Positions 7,272-13,263 of a stretch of DNA of 13,287 nucleotides are shown piece by piece (the stretch's first letter is position 1; each line of letters opens with the position of its first letter). Under the pieces are notes generated by a model. It saw only the letters and a list, made by a program, of their open reading frames with translations, made no database searches and had not been told where the DNA came from. The DNA is from Geobacter sp. UBA6802 (lineage in GTDB: Bacteria > Desulfobacterota > Desulfuromonadia > Geobacterales > Pseudopelobacteraceae): positions 1 through 13,287 of the forward strand of contig DKFG01000235.1 of NCBI GenBank assembly GCA_002452325.1, given 5' to 3'. A program made the translations under genes and the position numbers.

Positions 7272-7282
7272 AGTAATCTAAC
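7272..7282. repeat. Inverted repeat copy upstream of methyltransferase start
   Basis: AGTAATCTAAC on the plus strand, complement of 6775-6785. Read in gene direction it is GTTAGATTACT, directly before the GGAGG and start codon. It begins with GTTAGAT, which fits the integron core site GTTRRRY in the orientation seen at the front of a cassette. Confidence 0.6.
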
Positions 7283-7341
7283 CAAGCGTGGCAGACGGAT
7301 TCCGTTCCGCTACGCTCCACTGCACCGCTGCACTCTCAGCG

Positions 7342-7554
7342 TTAAAACAGCTCCGGGTTTTCGATCAGCTCCACGATCTCGCGGGAAACCATGTCTTTTT
7401 TCTTGAACAAGCGCTCAAAGTCGTACAGCGACACCTCAACCGTGGTGAAACGGTAGCCGCATGATCGGCATCCATGGCGCCGGACTACTGCGACACCGCC
7501 TTTCTTGCGAGAATCAACAACACGGGTTGGTGCGTTGCACTCAAGGCAGTTCAC
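7342..7554 (-). CDS. NrdR-type zinc-ribbon protein
   Basis: A 70-residue protein matching the zinc-ribbon half of the repressor NrdR: MNCLEC (C3, C6), TRVVDSR (10-16), VVRRHGCRSCGYRFTTVEV (23-41, with C29 and C32). NrdR proper is about 150 residues and has an ATP-cone that senses dNTPs; that part is absent here, replaced by about 30 residues ending REIVELIENPELF. Without the cone it cannot sense nucleotides as NrdR does, but it may still bind DNA, perhaps NrdR boxes. The start is a GTG overlapping the TGA of the MazG-like gene (GTGA), with no strong ribosome-binding site, so translation probably depends on coupling. It lies beside a nucleotide-pool gene, which suits a nucleotide-related role (inference). 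Confidence 0.7.
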   Translation of the reverse strand: MNCLECNAPTRVVDSRKKGGVAVVRRHGCRSCGYRFTTVEVSLYDFERLFKKKDMVSREIVELIENPELF

Positions 7555-7823
7555 TTGTAATACCCGCGCTCTTCATTCTTGGCTGCTACCTTGAACATCA
7601 GCGCCTTGATATCTACCCCGTACTTTTCTTGCAGAATCCGCAGTGCGGTTTCAGCCGAGTGGTAGACATCCATCACCTCCATGGCAACAAACTGGATATC
7701 AGGGTTTCCAAGCTCTGCCGCCGCCTCTGTGGCCTCTGAATTGATATGGGACACCTGGCCGTAAATGCCGTTTTCATCCACAAACCTTGCCCTAGGGAAG
7801 TGGTAGAGCATTCCTGTGATCAT
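7551..7823 (-). CDS. MazG-like NTP pyrophosphohydrolase
   Basis: A 90-residue helical protein with the signature of the MazG/dUTPase-like all-alpha pyrophosphatases, ExxE-(12-28)-ExxD: E30-A-T-E33 in INSEATEAAAE and E49-V-M-D52 in AMEVMDVYHSAETALRIL. These acidic residues hold the magnesium that drives hydrolysis of NTPs to NMP and pyrophosphate. The conserved tail KNEERGYYK is also typical of phage MazG-like proteins. Phage versions may adjust dNTP pools or alarmone levels; the substrate here is unknown. The ATG is embedded in ATGA with the stop of the upstream 51-residue gene, and the stop overlaps the next GTG, so it is coupled on both sides. Confidence 0.7.
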   Translation of the reverse strand: MITGMLYHFPRARFVDENGIYGQVSHINSEATEAAAELGNPDIQFVAMEVMDVYHSAETALRILQEKYGVDIKALMFKVAAKNEERGYYK

Positions 7824-7975
7824 GCCGTGGCCATCCTCTCTTTGAAGTCTTCAACCAACTTAGTCAGCAGCAGTTCAACACCTTCCGGAAGTCGGACGCC
7901 ATCAATCGCCATACGCACTTCAAGGATGTGGGCCACATCTTCCGGCAGGTGGATAGTCATGGTTCTCATATTCAT
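7820..7975 (-). CDS. 51-residue protein, possible ribbon-helix-helix fold
   Basis: A short frame between two ATGA junctions (start within the TGA of the 94-residue gene, stop within the ATG of the MazG-like gene), with GGAG upstream of the start. The product begins MNMRTMTIHLPEDVAHILEVR. A short strand (TIHLP) followed by two helices is the plan of ribbon-helix-helix DNA-binding proteins, but the protein is short and lacks clear diagnostic residues, so this is only a suggestion. The double overlap makes the gene itself credible. No toxin partner is seen next to it; the neighbours are a MazG-like enzyme and an uncharacterised protein. Confidence 0.6.
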   Translation of the reverse strand: MNMRTMTIHLPEDVAHILEVRMAIDGVRLPEGVELLLTKLVEDFKERMATA

Positions 7976-8259
7976 GCCTCGGTCTCCTTCAGGTGCTGGG
8001 CATAGCCCCTGAAGATCTCAAGCTGAAGTCTTCCCCATTCAAGGGTCAACTTTTTAAACTCATTAAAAATCCCGTTCTGCCAGGCGGTTTCCATTTGTGT
8101 CGCGAGCTGGCGTTGCTTCGCTCTTGTTTTCGGCTGGCTATCTTCCAGCCACTGCCAGATTGCGCCGTTGCTGTGCAGGGTCTCTGGCCACTTGTCTTTG
8201 ATGGCTGTTTCTATCCGCTGCACCATAGACAGGTATTCTGCTTTGCATTGCTGGAACAT
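7972..8259 (-). CDS. Uncharacterised helical phage protein
   Basis: A 95-residue protein, mostly helical, tryptophan-rich (KWPE, IWQWLED, TAWQNG, LEWGRL), with no recognised family. Two starts are possible. The ATG at 8259 has GAGGA 7 nt upstream and is used here. A GTG at 8280 would give 102 residues and a GTGA overlap with the stop of the OB-fold gene, a junction used elsewhere in this operon. The stop overlaps the next ATG (ATGA). Its position after a DNA-binding protein suggests a role in replication or recombination, but nothing in the sequence proves it. Confidence 0.65.
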   Translation of the reverse strand: MFQQCKAEYLSMVQRIETAIKDKWPETLHSNGAIWQWLEDSQPKTRAKQRQLATQMETAWQNGIFNEFKKLTLEWGRLQLEIFRGYAQHLKETEA

Positions 8260-8276
8260 GGCGCTTTCCTCACTGG

Positions 8277-8897
8277 TCACGGCTGTTCTTGTGCTGATTG
8301 AATAACCGACAGCTTGCCGACAAAGGCGCGGATCGGGCCGTCACTGCCGCCGTAAAAGTCATCCACATCTTTCTGCCGGATCAGGCCTTTCACCTCGATA
8401 ACGTCACCCTTTGCAACCGGCTCAAGCAGATCTTCGCCCGGTGCCCACACCTCAAATTCTTCTTCTTGTTGCTGGCCGTTGGTGCCGTCACGCCGTACCA
8501 CCAGCTTGATCATCTGGCCACCACAGGTAAGGCCGCTGGGGTGGTGCGATACTTCACCCTTCAGGATGAATACTGCCCGTTTCTCTGCCTTTTTGCGTTC
8601 CCACTGAAAGACAGTGAAGTTGTTCATCACATCTCCCTGCTTGCTGACGTACTGCCCCAAAAAGCCCTTGAACCAGTAGAGGTCTGCAGGGTTAGCCTTG
8701 AACTCGGACATAAACTCATGAATACGTCCGTGGTCGTTGTTCCACATCCGGCAGTAGGCGGTAACCCGGCCCGATTTATCGCCGGATACGTCAACCTGAA
8801 TCTGCAGGTACTCTTTGCCGCCTTCGCTCTCTTCCTGCTTCACTTCCATAATCTTGCCAAAGACGTTACCGGCGTTAAAATGCTTGATCTCGCTCAT
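8277..8897 (-). CDS. Double OB-fold protein, probable ssDNA-binding
   Basis: A 206-residue protein that appears to hold two OB folds. The first spans about 10-100: GKIMEVKQEE, YLQIQVDVSG, GRVTAYCRMW, ADLYWFKGFLGQY, NFTVFQWE. The second spans about 107-200: AVFILKGEVSHHP, QMIKLVVRR, EEFEVWAPG, GDVIEVKGLIRQ, AFVGKLSVI. In each, the alternating strands and the 'G-D-x-I-x-V-K-G' turn match OB proteins such as SSB. The tail SAQEQP lacks the acidic DIPF tip of cellular SSB. It may coat single strands during replication, or be a recombination mediator. The ATG at 8897 directly follows the TAA of the upstream zinc-finger gene and has GGAG 8 nt before it. The fold is inferred from pattern. Confidence 0.6.
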   Translation of the reverse strand: MSEIKHFNAGNVFGKIMEVKQEESEGGKEYLQIQVDVSGDKSGRVTAYCRMWNNDHGRIHEFMSEFKANPADLYWFKGFLGQYVSKQGDVMNNFTVFQWERKKAEKRAVFILKGEVSHHPSGLTCGGQMIKLVVRRDGTNGQQQEEEFEVWAPGEDLLEPVAKGDVIEVKGLIRQKDVDDFYGGSDGPIRAFVGKLSVIQSAQEQP

Positions 8898-9059
8898 TTA
8901 CTTTTTCTCCTTACAGTCTTTATGTTTTGCAGCAAAAACATTGGCTATTTTTGAAAAGTCAGTAACAGAAACCGGATACAAAACACGCTCTCTACACCCG
9001 CAAAACATGCACCACATAAAGCCTTCTGTCGTAAAAACAATATGGTCGGTATCCACCAT
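8898..9059 (-). CDS. 53-residue zinc-finger phage protein
   Basis: A small protein with FMWCMFCGCRE (C17, C20, C22) and a final F...FAAKHKDC (H and C near the end), a CxxC...HxxxC-type zinc site. Small phage proteins with a Cys pair, a proline-containing middle and a closing H-x-x-C are common and uncharacterised. The ATG at 9059 was chosen because GGGGG lies 5 nt upstream, at the end of the short recombinase gene whose stop is 2 nt away. An upstream in-frame start at 9092 would overlap that gene. The TAA abuts the ATG of the OB-fold gene. Confidence 0.65.
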   Translation of the reverse strand: MVDTDHIVFTTEGFMWCMFCGCRERVLYPVSVTDFSKIANVFAAKHKDCKEKK

Positions 9060-9061
9060 CA

Positions 9062-9652
9062 CTACCCCCTTGCCTCTATGGCTTCCACGCACTCTTCCCA
9101 GGTGGCTTCGGTGTAGATCCCGGTGCTGGCAAGGCTGGCATGACCGGCAATCTTCTGGATGGCCTGCAGTGCTACACCACGCTCGCGCATCCGCTGAAAA
9201 CAGGTGTGCCGTAAACTGTGAACACTGTAGAGAGGCACGGTCTTGCCGTTTTTGGTGGTGGTAAGGCCGGCACGGATCAGCCAGCCTTCAACCGCTTCCT
9301 GGATGGATCGTTGAGAAAGACGTTCTCCCAGGCGGGAGACAAACAGAGGGGAATCGTCACGGATCAGCTCACCCTGCTTCATCTTCAGGACCAGAAATGG
9401 TTTCAGGCGCTTCTGCAGGTGAACCGATACCGGGATAAAGCGGCCTTTGCCGAACTTGGCGGTATCTGGCCGCACATACAGCTTTTCCTTGCCGCGCAGA
9501 TCGCCCACATTCAGGCCATGCAGTTCAGAAAGGCGCAGGCCGGTACCAAGTAGCAGCTCTATCATGAACCAGTCCCTTTCCGCCTTTGCGCCTTTAATCT
9601 CCCTGACCGTGCTGATCAGGGCTTTTTCTTCATGTAGTGCCAGGTATTTCAT
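9062..9652 (-). CDS. Short tyrosine recombinase, catalytic domain only
   Basis: A 196-residue recombinase with a full catalytic set: R40 (GTGLRLSELHGL), K66/K69 (AKFGKGR), H145-x-x-R148 (HSLRHTCF), H171 (AGHASLAS) and Y180 (GIYTEA). It has no SAM-like N-terminal core-binding domain: the first box begins about 25 residues in, where XerC/D have about 100 residues before it. The ATG at 9652 has GGAGG 6 nt upstream, and no upstream frame supplies the missing domain, so this looks like a genuinely short protein, not a frameshift. Similar short proteins include FimB/FimE-type invertases (about 200 residues), so DNA inversion is a reasonable guess. It is preceded by a structured leader. Confidence 0.85.
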   Translation of the reverse strand: MKYLALHEEKALISTVREIKGAKAERDWFMIELLLGTGLRLSELHGLNVGDLRGKEKLYVRPDTAKFGKGRFIPVSVHLQKRLKPFLVLKMKQGELIRDDSPLFVSRLGERLSQRSIQEAVEGWLIRAGLTTTKNGKTVPLYSVHSLRHTCFQRMRERGVALQAIQKIAGHASLASTGIYTEATWEECVEAIEARG

Positions 9653-9684
9653 GATCGCCTCCAATCACAAGCCTCTGAAAGTTA

Positions 9685-9771
9685 TCCGGGGAGGGGCGGG
9701 TGAGGCTTCCCGCCGTTCGGTAGCGAACCTATCCCCGGAATCTGGTTACGGCCTTACGCCTTCAAGGCCGT
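9685..9771 (-). promoter_or_regulatory. Structured leader or site: three-way junction plus hairpin
   Basis: In the 139-bp gap before the short recombinase, four perfect stems nest. An outer stem TCCGGGGA/TCCCCGGA (9685-9692 with 9732-9739) encloses GGCGGG/CCCGCC (9695-9700 with 9709-9714) and GTTCG/CGAAC (9715-9719 with 9724-9728), the latter two directly abutting. A separate hairpin ACGGCCTT/AAGGCCGT lies at 9748-9755 with 9764-9771. In the operon transcript this ends about 33 nt before the start codon. No U-run follows, so it is not a simple terminator. It may be a structured RNA leader, or a single-strand-folded recombination site. Confidence 0.5.
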
Positions 9772-9791
9772 GGTAGTAGAGCGGCTGGTAT

Positions 9792-10091
9792 TCACTGCCC
9801 CCGGTACTCTTTAGCAATCAGCCGATCCAGATATACGGCGTAGCGCTGGTGATCCTCAATATCCTTCGCCACCAACTCAACTATCCGCTGACGCTCCGCC
9901 AGCGCGGCCCTGGCTTTAGCCTCCTCGATCTCCTCGTGGCGGACGATGCCGTGCACCAATGCCAGGCACGTAGCCCCCACCAGTATCGTAAGCACCAGCA
10001 GCGCCCACGGATTCATCTCGCGCCCCTCAAAATCCAGATCATCCAGCCGACTGTCTCGGTGGTGCGGAAGGTATTGTTTGAAGTCTTGCAT
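9792..10091 (-). CDS. Membrane-anchored coiled-coil protein
   Basis: A 99-residue protein: about 25 polar residues, one membrane helix (NPWALLVLTILVGATCLALVHGIV, 27-50, starting MNPWALL), then a charged helical part (HEEIEEAKARAALAERQRIVELV) that probably forms a coiled coil. The plan is like an inner-membrane spanin (Rz), but the gene sits in the early operon, so lysis is unlikely. The ATG at 10091 has AAAGGAGG about 6 nt upstream and overlaps the TAA of the previous gene (TAATG). A second start at 10016 (MNPWALL) has GAGGGG 7 nt upstream, so two products may be made. Family not recognised. Confidence 0.6.
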   Translation of the reverse strand: MQDFKQYLPHHRDSRLDDLDFEGREMNPWALLVLTILVGATCLALVHGIVRHEEIEEAKARAALAERQRIVELVAKDIEDHQRYAVYLDRLIAKEYRGQ

Positions 10092-10273
10092 TAGCGCCTC
10101 CTTTGGTTTCTGCGGCTCAGTGCGTCCTGCAGGTCTTGTCGTACTGCTTGCCGCGTATGGAATGTATCAACGCCCTGGGGCTTATTTTGATTCATGATCT
10201 CTGCAACCATCTTTGCAACCATGGGGGCCGTGGTTTCTGCAATGGCCTGTATATCGTCATGGTCCAACGTCAC
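10091..10273 (-). CDS. 60-residue uncharacterised protein
   Basis: A small protein with an acidic N-terminal helix (DDIQAIAETTAPMVAKMVAEIM) and a basic end (DALSRRNQRRR). The start is a GTG at 10273 that overlaps the TGA of the CII-like gene (GTGA) and has AGGAG 8 nt upstream. The stop overlaps the next ATG by one base. The helix-plus-basic-tail plan fits small phage DNA- or RNA-binding proteins, but no family is recognised. Confidence 0.6.
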   Translation of the reverse strand: MTLDHDDIQAIAETTAPMVAKMVAEIMNQNKPQGVDTFHTRQAVRQDLQDALSRRNQRRR

Positions 10274-10737
10274 CAGGAAAGCTCCTGAACCATCTTGGTA
10301 AACAGGCCGATCGATTCCATCAGTTCAAGCGACTTCTTTTCAATCACCCTGCGTTCGTCAGGCGAAATAACGCCGTCCTGCATTGCTTCACCGGCTGCCG
10401 CAACCATTTCACCGAATTCTTTGATGGAGATGCAAAGCCGTGCAGAAAGATCTTGAAGACAGGGGTGGTGTTCTGGGGTGTGCAACAACTGGCAGTTAAA
10501 ACGGCCGGCCAGATAGTAGAGCGGTGCCAGGGCGTGGGGGTGTGCAACATTGCCGATTTTGAGCGCCGTTTCGATTATGGTCTCAATCCGGTCCAGCGGG
10601 TTAAAGGTGCCGCTGTCAGTAAAGTCTGTTGACGGCTCGGTCCACTTGCTGATCAGGTTGGCTGATTTGTGCAACGCCTTGGCATGCTCAACCCTATCTC
10701 TACCGATTGCCATTCCCATTGCTTCAAAACTCTTCAT
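10270..10737 (-). CDS. CII-like phage regulatory protein
   Basis: A 155-residue protein, second gene of the leftward operon. The N-terminal part (about 12-85) has a helical pattern: AKALHKSANLISKWTEP looks like a helix-turn-helix with a following basic turn, then NPLDRIETIIETALKIG and HALAPLYYLAGRFNCQLL. This plan resembles the phage CII/CP76 family, where a HTH is followed by a helical 'PLxYLAxxxG' part. The C-terminal half (100-155) is helical with DGVISPDERRVIEKK (121-135). The ATG has AGAGG about 7 nt upstream. A CII role (activation of the repressor or of later genes) is inferred from position and pattern. Confidence 0.55.
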   Translation of the reverse strand: MKSFEAMGMAIGRDRVEHAKALHKSANLISKWTEPSTDFTDSGTFNPLDRIETIIETALKIGNVAHPHALAPLYYLAGRFNCQLLHTPEHHPCLQDLSARLCISIKEFGEMVAAAGEAMQDGVISPDERRVIEKKSLELMESIGLFTKMVQELSW

Positions 10738-10806
10738 TACAACACCTCTTGCATCATGTAATTGTCGCTTGCCATTAAGGAGCGTACCGTGTGATCAGGC
10801 CATACC

Positions 10807-11031
10807 CTACTTATTGTTCAGTGGAACAATAAGACCGTCAGCAAGGGCGGCAGAAATAATTGCGGAGATCTTAGGGCCAGAACCAGAGCGATAAAGGCCA
10901 TGAACAAGGTGATGCAACGTCACATAGGAAAACCCATGATTAAGCGCCCATTGCCTTGTGAAGCCCCGCTCTCTCCTGGTGAACTCTGTCCAGTCGTAGC
11001 AGGTTGGGCCTTGCGTGATGCTCTCTTGCAT
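10807..11031 (-). CDS. Cro-like regulator, first gene of leftward operon
   Basis: A 74-residue protein with a helix-turn-helix: GFTRQWALNHGFSYVTLHHLVHG (23-45) followed by LYRSGSGPKISAIISAAL, a common ending in phage small HTH proteins. The ATG at 11031 was chosen because GGAG lies 8 nt upstream. An in-frame start at 11103 would fall on the promoter and operator. It is divergent from the XRE repressor, the classic place for Cro, so it probably binds the shared operator to end repressor synthesis and tune the early operon. Its last codons overlap a perfect 9-bp inverted repeat (10811-10832). Confidence 0.7.
   Translation of the reverse strand: MQESITQGPTCYDWTEFTRRERGFTRQWALNHGFSYVTLHHLVHGLYRSGSGPKISAIISAALADGLIVPLNNK
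10811..10832. repeat. Perfect palindrome TTATTGTTC-AGTG-GAACAATAA
   Basis: Two 9-bp arms with a 4-bp loop at the 3' end of the Cro-like gene, with the TAG at 10807-10809 just past it. The arms are AT-rich with no U-run, so it is not a typical terminator. It is 74 bp before the CII-like gene and may be an operator. Confidence 0.6.
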
Positions 11032-11074
11032 AGGGTGTCTCCGTTGTGGTATTCGTTTATAAATATGATGGTTA

Positions 11075-11103
11075 TAAATAATACGATGAATCGTATTTGT
11101 CAA
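11075..11103 (-). promoter_or_regulatory. Leftward early promoter
   Basis: A perfect -35 TTGACA (11103-11098) is followed by a 17-bp spacer and TATTTA (11080-11075), a weak -10. It lies about 45 bp before the Cro-like start codon. The operator palindrome covers the spacer, so repressor bound there would block the polymerase. The -10 assignment is less sure than the -35. Confidence 0.6.
11080..11097. promoter_or_regulatory. Operator palindrome
   Basis: AATACGAT-GA-ATCGTATT, two perfect 8-bp arms with a 2-bp centre, fills the spacer of the leftward promoter and lies 23 bp before the repressor start. A related half-site, TACGAT, occurs at 11111-11116, and TTATAAATA repeats at 11057-11065 and 11072-11080. 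The repressor, the Cro-like protein or both are the likely binders. Confidence 0.7.
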
Positions 11104-11119
11104 CAGGAATTACGATAAA

Positions 11120-11527
11120 TTGAATAAATTTTCTAACAGATTAGAAATATTGATAAAAGAGAACAAGACCAAGAAAAAGGATCTTGCCGAGGCTGTAAAC
11201 TTGAGCCCTTCAATGATCACCGACATGGTTAAAGGCAGGGGGAATCCGTCATTAAAGACCATCAGAAGTATCGCCAATTACTACAGTGTCCGCGAGGAAT
11301 GGCTTGAATACGGCACGCTGCCGATCTACCCGGAAGAACCGCAGTATAAGCCGGAAGTGTTTTACGAAAAGATGGCACCAGAAGAGCTTGAGCTGCTGAA
11401 GTATTACCGGCAGCTCTGCCCTGATCAGAAATTGATGATAATACCGATGATGCGGGGGTTATTGAGTTCGCCGACGAAGTCAGAAGAAAACGAGAGCAGG
11501 GAAAGAATCTTGAAGGCTGCGAGTTAA
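11120..11527 (+). CDS. XRE-family prophage repressor
   Basis: A 135-residue protein with an N-terminal helix-turn-helix (residues about 18-50: KKKDLAEAVNLSPSMITDMVKGRGNPSLKTIRSIANYYSV), followed by EEWLEYG and a short helical C-terminus (APEELELLKYYRQLCPDQK...GLL) of the kind found in small phage repressors. It lacks an S24 peptidase domain (no Ser/Lys catalytic part), so RecA-driven self-cleavage is not expected; induction may need an antirepressor. The start is TTG at 11120 with AGGAA about 10 nt upstream; no other in-frame start fits the helix-turn-helix. It is transcribed away from the leftward operon. Functional role as lysogeny repressor follows from position. Confidence 0.8.
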   Translation: MNKFSNRLEILIKENKTKKKDLAEAVNLSPSMITDMVKGRGNPSLKTIRSIANYYSVREEWLEYGTLPIYPEEPQYKPEVFYEKMAPEELELLKYYRQLCPDQKLMIIPMMRGLLSSPTKSEENESRERILKAAS

Positions 11528-11590
11528 GGTATGAAATGAACCGGCTTGGTTGGTCGGTGGTGAGATAAGCAAAAAAAGGGGGTGGGGTGT

Positions 11591-12151
11591 ATGAAAAAAT
11601 TTGTAATCACTGTTGTGTTGATATTGATCGGCCTGGCTATTATTGGAAGCTGTATGGAAGAAAAAACCGGGAATAAAACAGAAACCGCTAACAAGGTGAA
11701 AGACGCTTCAGAAGAGGATAGGGCTGCTTTCTTGAAATTTCACAAAGAACTTATGAAAAAAACATCTGTATTTGACGAGATCTACAGGCCTTTCACAACT
11801 AAACTTGGAGATAAAGACGTTTTTGGGGCTTTAAAGGAGGCCATAAAAATAAAACAAGTAGTTGATTCAATGTGGTCTGAAATTTACGCACTAAAATCTC
11901 CAAAACTGGATAATAAAGAATCCAGAGAAAGCCTTAAAGAGGGGAAAGAAAGACTTTCTAGTGCATATTTATACAAGGCAACGCTGGTTTCTGATTTTAT
12001 AAAATTCTCAGAAAATGGCAGCAACAAGCAGCTCGCAGAACTATCTAACAATTCAGAAAAAATAACTCCGTTGTTAGCTGAAGGAATTGCTTTAATATAT
12101 TCCTCAGCAGAAAAAATAGGCATTGATCCCAAAACCTTACAAAACAAATAA
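11591..12151 (+). CDS. Predicted lipoprotein, likely lysogenic-conversion 'moron'
   Basis: A 186-residue protein with a lipoprotein signal: a basic start (MKK), hydrophobic residues 4-18, then the lipobox IGSC with C21 as the lipidated residue. M22 at +2 would route it to the outer membrane. The mature part (about 166 residues) is helical, lysine- and glutamate-rich and has no recognised family. The gene is far more AT-rich than the neighbours and lies between repressor and integrase, where genes expressed from the prophage are often found. Superinfection exclusion or another host-altering role is possible. The ATG at 11591 was chosen over GTG at 11582 because GGGG runs lie upstream. The downstream integrase begins 2 nt after the stop. 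Confidence 0.75.
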   Translation: MKKFVITVVLILIGLAIIGSCMEEKTGNKTETANKVKDASEEDRAAFLKFHKELMKKTSVFDEIYRPFTTKLGDKDVFGALKEAIKIKQVVDSMWSEIYALKSPKLDNKESRESLKEGKERLSSAYLYKATLVSDFIKFSENGSNKQLAELSNNSEKITPLLAEGIALIYSSAEKIGIDPKTLQNK

Positions 12152-12153
12152 CT

Positions 12154-13221
12154 ATGTCGTACCGCCTCCACCCGACAAAGAATAAAAAACTCAGGCCTGG
12201 AGAGGACAAATACTACCAGTTTGAGGCCTACTTTAATAAAGAGCGTCTAACTATCGTCAAGCAATTTCCTGATGACCATGCCGCACAGCTCTATGACAAC
12301 GAGCTTAAGCGGGCAGTTCGGCCTGCTGTATCAACCATTGTGGCTCCTACGCTTGATCAGATCGTTCCAGACTTTCTTGACTGGTACAAAATGCACCGGC
12401 AGCCTCGATCCCTTGAAGCATGGCTTGAGGGTTGGAAAAACCTTGAACCGCACTTTGCAAAGTTACGGCCAAATTGCCTGGCACCCGGTCTGATAGATCA
12501 GTACAAGATGCACCGGCTTGAACAAAAGGCAGGCAACAAGCAGACCAACATCACCAGGAGAACCATTGCCAAAGAGTTGGCCAACCTGTCTGCACTTATC
12601 ACCTTCGCCGTGGATCGTGAGCTGTGTGAACCGCTGCAGTTCAAGATCAAAGGATTTACCAAGAAGCAGACCAAGCCACCGCAGAAGATCATACCTCCTC
12701 CTGATAAGGTGGCCCTGATGCTGGAAAAAACCCGCAAGGACGTCAGGCCACTCTACAAGTTGCTGTACTACGCCGGACTGCGCAGCGAAGAGGGCCGCAG
12801 TCTCAAAGTAAAGGACGTTGATCTTGACCGTGGGATCATCCTGGTAACAGGGAAGGGGAACAAGCAGCGGATCGTACCGATAGCCAACCAGCTCAAGCCA
12901 GTGCTTGAAGAGGCCATAAAGGGGAAGCAGCCAGACGACGTGGTAATGGTGTCAAGCAGGACCAAAAAACCATACAGCCGCAACATCGGACGACTTGACG
13001 GGGCTGCAAAACAAGCCGGCATCACCAGCCACATCAGTGCGCACACCTTGAGGCACTGCTTTGGCACCCATGCTGTCTATTGGGGGATGGATCTCAGGAC
13101 CGTACAAATGCTGATGGGACACAGTGACAGCACCACCACCGAGATCTACACCACACTGGCCGCCAGTTTCTTAACCCAGCAAATGCAACGCTTCGGGACG
13201 GTCCCGACCGATTCTGCCTAA
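12154..13221 (+). CDS. int: Prophage integrase (tyrosine recombinase)
   Basis: A 355-residue phage integrase. Residues about 1-55 form an arm-binding-type N-terminus (KYYQFEAYFNKERL), 65-165 the SAM-like core-binding domain and 180-345 the catalytic domain. R210 (YAGLRSEEG), K234 (TGKGNKQR), H297-x-x-R300 (HTLRHCFGTH), H323 (MGHSDSTTT) and Y332 (IYTTL) are all present. It is the last phage gene before the tRNA-Gln fragment 42 bp away, so it most likely catalyses integration and excision at that site. No ribosome-binding site is evident; the ATG is 2 nt past the lipoprotein stop and probably depends on coupling. Confidence 0.9.
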   Translation: MSYRLHPTKNKKLRPGEDKYYQFEAYFNKERLTIVKQFPDDHAAQLYDNELKRAVRPAVSTIVAPTLDQIVPDFLDWYKMHRQPRSLEAWLEGWKNLEPHFAKLRPNCLAPGLIDQYKMHRLEQKAGNKQTNITRRTIAKELANLSALITFAVDRELCEPLQFKIKGFTKKQTKPPQKIIPPPDKVALMLEKTRKDVRPLYKLLYYAGLRSEEGRSLKVKDVDLDRGIILVTGKGNKQRIVPIANQLKPVLEEAIKGKQPDDVVMVSSRTKKPYSRNIGRLDGAAKQAGITSHISAHTLRHCFGTHAVYWGMDLRTVQMLMGHSDSTTTEIYTTLAASFLTQQMQRFGTVPTDSA

Positions 13222-13263
13222 AATGGCAATTTATAACTGCATGTTAGTGGAAAGCGCGTCTAA

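Noticed and set aside
7820..7975. Toxin-antitoxin pair with the ribbon-helix-helix-like gene
   Set aside because: Neither neighbour looks like a toxin; the downstream gene fits MazG-like pyrophosphatases.
9740..9800. tRNA-like stretch (TAGTAGAGCGGCTGG)
   Set aside because: It resembles a D-arm, but no acceptor or anticodon stem can be folded around it.
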